Assembly (NCBI GenBank): GCA_963850345.1
Contig: CAWKKW010000006.1
Coordinates: 1-64,000 of the forward strand
Direction of reading: 5' to 3'
Length of the DNA: 64,000 nt
Source: CAWKKW01 sp963850345
GTDB lineage: Bacteria > Acidobacteriota > Terriglobia > Terriglobales > Acidobacteriaceae
In this document: in pieces, positions 17,183 to 24,324 of the stretch
How the letters are laid out: each line of letters opens with the position of its first letter
Position numbering within the stretch: the stretch's first letter is position 1
Program-made: the position numbers and the translations under genes
Notes under the pieces: model-generated
Database searches by the model: none
What the model was told of the DNA's origin: nothing
Seen by the model: only the letters and a program-made list of their open reading frames with translations

Positions 17183-17808
17183 ACATCCTCTCGGGAACCG
17201 TTATGGATCTTGCCAATCGGATCATGAATAGGGCGCCAGAGCTGCTTGATCTTTTCACCGCCGAAACCGAGCAAGAATTCGAGACAGCATTCGATAAATG
17301 GCTCCAGCGCGCGATTGTTGGCCTTGAGACCAATAAGCTGAATTTCAAACGAATGGACGAAGTAGGTCTTACTGGCGCATTGGCCCTCGCGTTATATATG
17401 CCGGGAGTAGACGTGTACCAGGAGGCTAACAGCAACGGGCACGTTGATCTCCTTATCGAAGTCGGACTTGGCACTCGAAACTGGCGAAAACTCGGTGAGG
17501 CAAAAATCTACAACGGTCCGGACTACCACATTGAAGGATTGAAGCAACTTCTAGGCCGCTACACAACGGGAAGGGAGACTCGCGGACTCCTCATCGAGTA
17601 TGTAAGAAAAGTTAACATCGCAGGATTGATGAAGAAGGTGCGTGAACGAATGGACGAGCTTCTTCCAGAGGCACAGAAGGGAATGTGTACAGAATATTCG
17701 ATCAAATGGTCGTTTCTCTCTGTACACGGCCATTCATGCGGTGAGGACCTTGAGATTGGTCATATTGGATGTAATTTGTTCGTTTCTGACAGTCAGGACA
17801 CGCAATGA
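17179..17808 (+). CDS. Small PD-(D/E)XK-like protein of the restriction operon
   Basis: A 209-residue soluble protein. A GTG at 17179 overlaps the upstream stop by four bases (GTGA) and is taken as the start; ATG 17203 is the alternative. The middle contains GHVDLLIEVG, then about ten residues later GEAKIYNG, a D...ExK pattern in the right order and spacing for a PD-(D/E)XK nuclease, with helices on both sides (FDKWLQRAIVGLE; IEGLKQLLGRYTTG). It is locked between Res and Mod by overlapping start and stop codons on both sides, so it is almost certainly part of the same complex or regulon. It may be a second nuclease or an inactive structural partner; nuclease activity is inferred from the motif alone. 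Confidence 0.7.
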   Translation: MNILSGTVMDLANRIMNRAPELLDLFTAETEQEFETAFDKWLQRAIVGLETNKLNFKRMDEVGLTGALALALYMPGVDVYQEANSNGHVDLLIEVGLGTRNWRKLGEAKIYNGPDYHIEGLKQLLGRYTTGRETRGLLIEYVRKVNIAGLMKKVRERMDELLPEAQKGMCTEYSIKWSFLSVHGHSCGEDLEIGHIGCNLFVSDSQDTQ

Positions 17809-20600
17809 ATCAGAAGAAGAGAGCTTCAAGACAAGGATCGAACAAGACCGTTGAGACGTTGGTCCATGAAGGGGCGTCGCGGAGGAACATTCCCACTGCG
17901 GAATACCAGTCCGTTATGCGTGATGAAGAACGGAGTCCAATCCGTGTTGCCTATGCGCGCCGTAATCGTGACCTTGACCCGCAGCTGGTATGGCGCGGCA
18001 AGGATGAACAAGACTGGTCCGATCTGGTTGTTCCCGCACCGCCGCTATACATCCAGGAGAAGGTCCATCCAAAGGTTCTGATTGATGACCTTGAGCGCCA
18101 AACGAAAACCAACAAAATCGCCGAACCTCAGTTTGACTTATTTGCTGACTTCAATGGCTTGCCAAGTGAAGAAGCTCGGACGGAATTTTACAAGCACGAC
18201 GCGCATTGGTCGAACCGCATGATCTTAGGCGACAGCCTACAAGTGATGGCGTCTCTTGCAGAACGTGAGGGATCGCGCGGAAAGGTGCAGTGTATCTATA
18301 TCGACCCACCCTATGGCATCAAGTTCAATTCAAATTTCCAGTGGTCCACCACCAGCCGCGATGTAAAAGATGGCAACGTCGAGCACATCACGCGAGAGCC
18401 CGAGCAGGTGAAGGCGTTTCGGGACACATGGAGAGACGGAATTCATTCCTATCTGACTTATTTACGTGATCGGTTAACTGTAGCGCGAGATCTGCTGACC
18501 GAGTCCGGATCGATCTTCGTGCAGATCGGCGATGAGAATGTGCATCGGGTTCGATCCGTTCTGGATGAGGTATTTGGAAGTGACAATTCTGTAGGCATTA
18601 TTACATTCAAGAAAACAGCGGGGCTCGGCACCGACGGAATGACGAGCGTGACTGATTATCTGCTCTGGTTTGCGAAGGACCGGGACCGAGTCAAAATTCG
18701 CCCCCTGTATATTGAACAGGATTTCTCGGCAGACCCAAATTACGTATGGGTAATGGACGAGGCGGGCGAGAAGCGCCGACTGAGACGCGATGGAGTCGGT
18801 TTAGAAGCCGTCCCAACTAATAGCAAGTTGTTTCGTCATCAGATTTATCTCGCCGCCGGCCGGACCCCCTCTTGTATATACCCGATCGAATATCATGCAG
18901 AGACATTTCTTCCAACTGCAGGACGGAGTTGGTCGACAAACGCTGATGGGACTGCAAGACTAAAGAAGCAAGGGCGCCTTACAAAAAATGGAAACACTTT
19001 GAACTATGTTCGCTTTGCGAGCGACTTTGGCGTTGTGCCACTCAGTAACTTCTGGTCGGATGGTGCATCTGGAGTCGGCATGGATAAGACCTATGTCGTC
19101 CAAACGAACGTCAAGATAGTGCAGAGGTGCCTGCTACAGACAACTGACCCAGGAGATCTGGTGCTTGACCCAACCTGCGGTTCAGGCACAACGGCCTATG
19201 TTGCCGAAGAGTGGGGCCGCCGCTGGATCACCGTTGACACGTCTCGCGTGGCGCTAGCTTTGGCTCGTGCTCGCATCATGGGTGCTCGCTATCCTTACTA
19301 TGTTCTCGCCGACAGTCCAGAAGGTCAGAGCAAAGAGGCCGAGTTGCAGGGCAAAGTGCCGTCAAGCGCGCCGACGCACGGCAACATCCGCCACGGATTT
19401 GTAAATGAGCGCGTGCCGCACATAACGCTCAGGTCAATCGCTAACAACACCGAGATTGACGTGATCTGGGACGATTACCAGACGCGTCTGGAACCACTGC
19501 GCACTCTCTTGAACGCCACGCTGACTAAGACATGGGAGGAGTGGGAGATTCCTCGCGAGTTGGACGCCAAATGGCCCGCCAAAGCGAAGGATTCGCACGC
19601 CGCATGGTGGGAATTGCGGATCGCGCGCCAAAAAGCAATTGATGCCTCCATTACCGCCAAAGTCGACTTCGAGCACCTCTACGACAAGCCCTACGAGGAC
19701 AAGAAGAAGGTCCGCGTTGCCGGCCCCTTCACCGTTGAAAGCCTTTCGCCGCACCGCGTGCTGGCGGTTAATGAAGATGAAGAACTGATCGAAACATCGG
19801 CGCACGACAACCCCGACACCCGCAACGCGCAGAACTTCGTCCAGTTGATTCTCGACAACCTGAAGACTAGCGGCGTGCAGCAGGCGCACAAGGAAGACAA
19901 GGTCACTTTCTCCTCCCTTGTACCGTGGCCCGGTGATTACATCTGCGCAGAAGGTCGATATGTCGAGACAGACGGCACGGAGAAACGCGCTGGCATCTTC
20001 GTCGGACCCGAATTTGGCACCGTCACTCGTGAAGATCTGGTTGCTGCCGCACGCGAGGCAGGAGATGCGGCCTTTGACGTCCTGATAGCCTGCGCGTTCA
20101 GCTACGATGCCCACTCTGCGGACTTCAACAAGTTGGGACGTATCAGGGTACTGAAAGCCCGCATGAATGCCGACTTCCACATGGCGGAAGACTTGAAGAA
20201 CACTGGGAAGGGCAATTTATTTGTGATCTTCGGTGAGCCGGACATTCAGATTCTCGATGAAATGGACCATCAAATAGTGGTGAAGGTGAACGGAGTGGAC
20301 GTGTTCCATCCAAGCACAGGTGAAGTACGCAGTAACGGGCCGGATGAGATTGCCTGCTGGTTTATCGACACCGATTACAACGAAGAGAGCTTCTTCGTGC
20401 GCCATGCGTATTTCTTGGGCGCAAACGATCCATACAAAGCTCTCAAGACAACGTTGAAGGCCGAAATCAACGAAGAGGCGTGGGCCACCTTGCACAGCGA
20501 TACATCCCGACCGTTCGACAAGCCGGAGTCCGGGCGAATTGCGGTGAAGGTTATCAATCACCTTGGTGACGAGGTTATGAAGGTGTTTCGCGTGAACTGA
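17805..20600 (+). CDS. Type III adenine methyltransferase (Mod-like)
   Basis: A 931-residue site-specific DNA methyltransferase. Motif IV is IDPPYGIKFNSN at about residue 166, before motif I (VLDPTCGSGTTAYVAEEWG, about 451), the beta-class order used by type III Mod proteins; DPPY indicates N6-adenine methylation. A target-recognition region lies between the two. The N-terminal 140 residues and a C-terminal extension of about 400 residues make it longer than typical Mod proteins (about 600-700). It starts in a 4-base overlap with the preceding gene. It should methylate the recognition sequence and guide Res (family knowledge); the extra C-terminal region may bind the accessory proteins (inference). 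Confidence 0.85.
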   Translation: MNQKKRASRQGSNKTVETLVHEGASRRNIPTAEYQSVMRDEERSPIRVAYARRNRDLDPQLVWRGKDEQDWSDLVVPAPPLYIQEKVHPKVLIDDLERQTKTNKIAEPQFDLFADFNGLPSEEARTEFYKHDAHWSNRMILGDSLQVMASLAEREGSRGKVQCIYIDPPYGIKFNSNFQWSTTSRDVKDGNVEHITREPEQVKAFRDTWRDGIHSYLTYLRDRLTVARDLLTESGSIFVQIGDENVHRVRSVLDEVFGSDNSVGIITFKKTAGLGTDGMTSVTDYLLWFAKDRDRVKIRPLYIEQDFSADPNYVWVMDEAGEKRRLRRDGVGLEAVPTNSKLFRHQIYLAAGRTPSCIYPIEYHAETFLPTAGRSWSTNADGTARLKKQGRLTKNGNTLNYVRFASDFGVVPLSNFWSDGASGVGMDKTYVVQTNVKIVQRCLLQTTDPGDLVLDPTCGSGTTAYVAEEWGRRWITVDTSRVALALARARIMGARYPYYVLADSPEGQSKEAELQGKVPSSAPTHGNIRHGFVNERVPHITLRSIANNTEIDVIWDDYQTRLEPLRTLLNATLTKTWEEWEIPRELDAKWPAKAKDSHAAWWELRIARQKAIDASITAKVDFEHLYDKPYEDKKKVRVAGPFTVESLSPHRVLAVNEDEELIETSAHDNPDTRNAQNFVQLILDNLKTSGVQQAHKEDKVTFSSLVPWPGDYICAEGRYVETDGTEKRAGIFVGPEFGTVTREDLVAAAREAGDAAFDVLIACAFSYDAHSADFNKLGRIRVLKARMNADFHMAEDLKNTGKGNLFVIFGEPDIQILDEMDHQIVVKVNGVDVFHPSTGEVRSNGPDEIACWFIDTDYNEESFFVRHAYFLGANDPYKALKTTLKAEINEEAWATLHSDTSRPFDKPESGRIAVKVINHLGDEVMKVFRVN

Positions 20601-20612
20601 GGACGGCTGCCG

Positions 20613-22682
20613 ATGGAATACCGAATCGCGGACACATTCACTGACAGTCTCGCCAAGCTGACCGGCGAAGAGCAGAAGGCCGCAAAGACGGCCGCCTTTG
20701 ATCTGCAATTGAATCCGGCACACCCGAGCTTGCAATTTCATAAACTCGATAAGGCCAAAGATCCCAACTTCTGCTCGATTCGCGTGAGCCGCGATCTCCG
20801 CATCATTGTTCACCGAACGGGAACCAGCCTGCTGCTGTGTTATGTGAACCACCACGACGAAGCGTATCAGTGGGCGGAGCGTCGGCGTTTGGAAACGCAT
20901 CCGAAGACCGGCGCCGCCCAATTGGTCGAGGTACGTGAGCGCATTCAGGAAATCGCCGTACCAAAGTATGTGGAGACAGTGCAGCTGAAGCCCAAAGAGC
21001 GGGTCTTCCACAATATCTCCGAAGGCACGCTCCTCTCGTATGGTGTTCCGCCAGAATGGGTGAGCGAGGTGTTGGATGCGAGTGAAGACGGTCTGTTGGA
21101 GATCGCCGGCCATCTGCCGGCAGAAGCCGCCGAAGCGCTCTTGAATCTTGCGACCGGAATCAGGCCACCGTTGCCAGTGACAGTTGCTCCCGGTGGCAAT
21201 CCGTTTGAGCACCCCGACGCGCTGCGCCGTTTCCGTGTGATGAAGAATGTCGAAGAACTTGCTATGGCGCTCGACTACCCTTGGGAACGCTGGGCGGTGT
21301 TCCTGCATCCTGAGCAACGAAAACTGGTGCAGAAGGATTTCAATGGCCCCGCAAGGGTCTCAGGCACGGCAGGCACGGGAAAGACGATTGTTGGGCTTCA
21401 CCGGGCGGCGCACCTGGCTCGCACCAATCCGCAGGCGCGTGTCCTGTTGACGACATTCTCGGAACCGTTGGCAAACGCGCTCCGGGCAAAGTTGCGCCTG
21501 CTTATCGGCAGCGAGCCGCGCCTCGGGGAGCGAATTGAAGTCTATTCCATGGACGTGATTGGTCTGCGTCTCTACGAGCTGAACATTGCCAAACCACTTC
21601 TCGCATCCGCAGCTGGCGTTAGCGACCTCTTGCAAGAGGCCTCGCAGTCTGTAGGAGACCACAAATTCTCCCTGCGCTTTTTGACAACGGAATGGGAGCA
21701 GGTTGTCGATGGCTGGCAATTGGACACGTGGGAAGATTATCGGGACGTGAATCGTCTCGGCAGGAAGACGCGGTTGAAAGAGACACAACGAAGACTCCTG
21801 TGGTCGATTTTTGAAATGGTGCGCGACGGCTTGCGGAAGCAAGGGTTGATGACGAGCTCGGGCATGTTCAATGTGCTTGCACGCCACTATGCCAGCGGCG
21901 CGGCCGCGCCATTTGATTTCGCCGTGGTAGACGAAGCACAAGACATTAGCATTGCGCAAATTCGATTCCTGGCAGCTATCGGAACAAGGAACCCCAACGC
22001 ACTCTTTTTTGCCGGGGATCTTGGTCAGCGAATATTTCAGCAACCATTCTCATGGAAAGCAGCAGGTGTCGATCTTCGCGGCCGCTCAAGTTCGTTGAAA
22101 ATCAACTATCGGACCTCCCATCAAATCCGGGCTCAGGCGGATCGATTGCTGGACCCGCAAATGGCGGATGTTGATGGCAATGTTGAGGAACGCAAAGGTA
22201 CAGTCTCGCTCTTCAACGGCCCGCAACCGGGCATTAAGGTCTGTAAGACTTCTGCCGACGAGATTAAGGCTGTCCGCGATTGGATGGTTACACTGACAAA
22301 AGCCGGGGTGGCGCCTCATGAAATTGCGCTGTTTGTCCGCTCGGCTGCCCAGCTCAATCGACCGAAAGCGTCCGCGGAGCAAGCAAACCTGAAATTCCGA
22401 ATGCTCGATGAACGCGTCGAGATTGCACCGGGACTTGTCTCTGTGAGCACGATGAACCTGGCGAAGGGATTGGAGTTTCGCGCCGTCGCTGTTATGGCTT
22501 GCGATGACGAAATGATTCCGCTCCAAGAGAGAATTGAAACTGTTGCCGACGAAGCCGACCTTGAGGATGTCTACAACACGGAACGCCACCTTCTCTACGT
22601 CGCCTGCACCCGTGCGCGTGACCACCTGTTAGTGACGAGCACCGCTCCCGCATCGGAATTCCTGGAAGATTTGGTCCACTGA
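20613..22682 (+). CDS. RelE-like domain fused to UvrD-type helicase
   Basis: A 689-residue protein, 12 bp after mod. Residues 1-90 look like a RelE/ParE-superfamily fold (YRIADTFTDSLAKL, then FCSIRVSRDLRIIVHR and LCYVNHHDEAYQWAERR). Residues about 230-685 are an SF1 UvrD/PcrA-type helicase: Walker A GTAGTGKT at about 249-256, VDEAQD for Walker B at about 438, GDLGQRIF, INYRTS and, at the end, AKGLEF, RHLLYVACTRARDHL. No separate antitoxin gene is seen. RelE domains here may bind RNA or ribosomes, or simply be an adaptor. As the last gene of the operon it probably helps process or sense invading DNA together with the type III enzyme (inference). Confidence 0.8.
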   Translation: MEYRIADTFTDSLAKLTGEEQKAAKTAAFDLQLNPAHPSLQFHKLDKAKDPNFCSIRVSRDLRIIVHRTGTSLLLCYVNHHDEAYQWAERRRLETHPKTGAAQLVEVRERIQEIAVPKYVETVQLKPKERVFHNISEGTLLSYGVPPEWVSEVLDASEDGLLEIAGHLPAEAAEALLNLATGIRPPLPVTVAPGGNPFEHPDALRRFRVMKNVEELAMALDYPWERWAVFLHPEQRKLVQKDFNGPARVSGTAGTGKTIVGLHRAAHLARTNPQARVLLTTFSEPLANALRAKLRLLIGSEPRLGERIEVYSMDVIGLRLYELNIAKPLLASAAGVSDLLQEASQSVGDHKFSLRFLTTEWEQVVDGWQLDTWEDYRDVNRLGRKTRLKETQRRLLWSIFEMVRDGLRKQGLMTSSGMFNVLARHYASGAAAPFDFAVVDEAQDISIAQIRFLAAIGTRNPNALFFAGDLGQRIFQQPFSWKAAGVDLRGRSSSLKINYRTSHQIRAQADRLLDPQMADVDGNVEERKGTVSLFNGPQPGIKVCKTSADEIKAVRDWMVTLTKAGVAPHEIALFVRSAAQLNRPKASAEQANLKFRMLDERVEIAPGLVSVSTMNLAKGLEFRAVAVMACDDEMIPLQERIETVADEADLEDVYNTERHLLYVACTRARDHLLVTSTAPASEFLEDLVH

Positions 22683-23077
22683 TTCCCTTGATCTCGCAAG
22701 GAGGGGTCAAGTGCGAAGCGGCCATGCCAGATGGCTACGTGAGTTTTGCGATGCCAGATAGCAACGAATTAGGATGAACTGAGCGAGATTTTGGGCAGGC
22801 AGGGCACGAACGCGTTGGGTGTGTAGCGTAGCGCGGTAGAGCGGCGAAACTTTCGTTCAATGACCGGGAATCGTGGACACCCAAACCATCTCTTCTGGTA
22901 GACTTGTTCTTGTCGTTGCGGTGGCGGTTTTGGTGTCCACCTTGGTGTCCACTTGGTGTCCACCGAGCCCTAAAATTGAGTCCACAGCAGCGAAATGGTA
23001 GAAAAGAGCGAAAATAGCGAAAGCTACGAAACGCTTGATTCTATGTGACGTATAACCAAGTTGTTGAAAAACAATCT
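22683..23077. other. Intergenic region between the restriction operon and tRNA-Asp
   Basis: No gene is supported. It contains an imperfect 17-bp direct repeat (atgccagat-type, about 22723 and 22750) and the tggtgtccac repeat cluster listed separately. It is probably the right boundary of the accessory region, but no copy of the tRNA 3' end was found to mark an attachment site. Confidence 0.45.
22873..22964. repeat. Cluster of TGGTGTCCAC repeats
   Basis: Three tandem copies of ttggtgtccac(c) with a period of about 12 bp occupy about 22930-22964, and an inverted copy, gtggacaccca, lies at 22873-22883. The arrangement resembles protein-binding iterons or a recombination-site arm region. No gene for a binding protein is recognised next to it. 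Confidence 0.55.
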
Positions 23078-23154
23078 GGGGACGTAGCTCAGTTGGTCAG
23101 AGCGCTGCCCTGTCACGGCAGAGGTCGCGGGTTCGAGCCCCGTCGTCCCCGCCA
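23078..23154 (+). tRNA. tRNA-Asp (GTC)
   Basis: A 77-nt cloverleaf including encoded CCA. Acceptor stem ggggacg/cgtcccc, D arm gctc..gagc, anticodon stem ctgcc/ggcag with loop ctgtcac and anticodon GTC, T arm gcggg-ttcgagc-cccgt. All stems pair. It is isolated between the accessory region and the carbohydrate genes. Confidence 0.95.
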
Positions 23155-23222
23155 TTCAAAGTTGAGCACTTACACTTGAATGGCCCTATAGTGACACCGC
23201 TTCATCTCGGAAAGTCACTACC

Positions 23223-24199
23223 TTATTGCACCAGATCCGCTTCACGCGGGCCGAGGACCACTTCACCTTCATACCTGCGATGCGTGATCTCGCCCTGTCT
23301 GGTTCCGTGGATCGCGATCCGCTTTTCCTCGTCGGTTGAGTTGACGTAGAGAGTCCGGCCGTCGACCACCCGGGCGTACACTCCATCCGGAGTCTGCAGA
23401 CCTCTCTGAACTCCCGCAAGCGAATACAGGCTGTCGAGAACCGGTTTCATCACCGAAGCTTCAGACACCGTCGCGAGGTAAAGTGCATTGCCTTTGCCGA
23501 ACCGATTGATCGTAAGCGCGGGCGTGTGGGCCTCCTCTCCGTTGAATCGTGCGAGGACCTTCGCGGTTGAAGGCTCGAGCACCTCGTAGCGGTGCGCTCT
23601 TGTGGTGATCGATTTGCCCTCTAAATCGAAAGCCAGCGAGACGGAATCGTAAAACGCGTTTGTCTTTAACCCAAAGACGTCGCTCAGGCGTCCCGGCAGC
23701 GGCGTGTCGAACCACTGCCCATGCTCGTCCACTTTGGCGGAGAAAGCCGTCATCAAGACAGTGCCACCATTGTTCACATAGTCCCGAATCGCCTGCGCAC
23801 TCGAAGCGTCCATTACATAATCGGCGGGAACCACGACCAGCTTGTACGACGAAAGACTGGCGTGACCAATATTAATCATCGCCGTGTCGATGTTGGCGCG
23901 GAAGAGTGGCTCGAGTGCTCCTTGCACCTGATCGGTGTAAGAGGGCTTGAAGTATTAAAGCCGGCATGCTTCATGATCGCAATATCTTGGTCGATTTGCT
24001 CAGGGGTGCGGTCGATCGGTTGATAGCAGGTGCCCACAAAAAGTTGGCGTGGGTCCGGCCAGCCGGGATGATCTGTCGCGACCTGCTGAGCGGTCGACGA
24101 TAAGCTCCTGCCGCTGAACACCGCGAGAGTTGTTACAAAAAGTCCGATGATCCAGTAACCGCGCTTCCGCCCACTTATGCACTGCAACTTCTTCTTCAA
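23223..24199 (-). pseudogene. GH42 beta-galactosidase remnant with large internal deletion
   Basis: The first 82 codons (24199 down to about 23954) encode a signal-anchored start and the typical entry to the GH42 barrel (FVGTCYQPIDRTPEQIDQDI, then MKHAGFN). The frame then jumps, and 23948-23223 encodes the GH42 trimerisation domain and C-terminal beta domain (LVVVPADYVMDASSAQAIRDYVNNGG; VNSTDEEKRIAIHG). Roughly 300-400 residues of the catalytic barrel, including both catalytic glutamates, are missing (estimate from usual family length). The remaining frames are otherwise clean, which suggests a recent deletion rather than slow decay. The intact ancestor would have released beta-linked galactose in the periplasm. 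Confidence 0.75.
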
Positions 24200-24324
24200 C
24201 GCTCCTCCCGAAGGAGCGGCCCGGCTACCGGCCTAGACCTCCACGCTAACTTGGCCCCGGCTTTTCGTGGCGCCACGCCAAGGGATGCGCTCCGGGCTGA
24301 GGAACACTGTAGTCCTCTCTCCTC

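Noticed and set aside
20217..21317. Long open frame (366 codons) opposite the mod and helicase genes
   Set aside because: It is antisense to two well-supported genes, crosses their boundary and has no motif or start signal; a shadow of GC-rich codon use.
22932..22964. CRISPR array from the TGGTGTCCAC copies
   Set aside because: Copies are about 11 bp long and directly adjacent, with no spacers and no cas genes.
23078..23154. tRNA-Asp as integration site of the left-hand accessory region
   Set aside because: Elements normally enter the 3' end of a tRNA, which here faces away from the accessory region, and no partial copy of the tRNA 3' end was found in the window.
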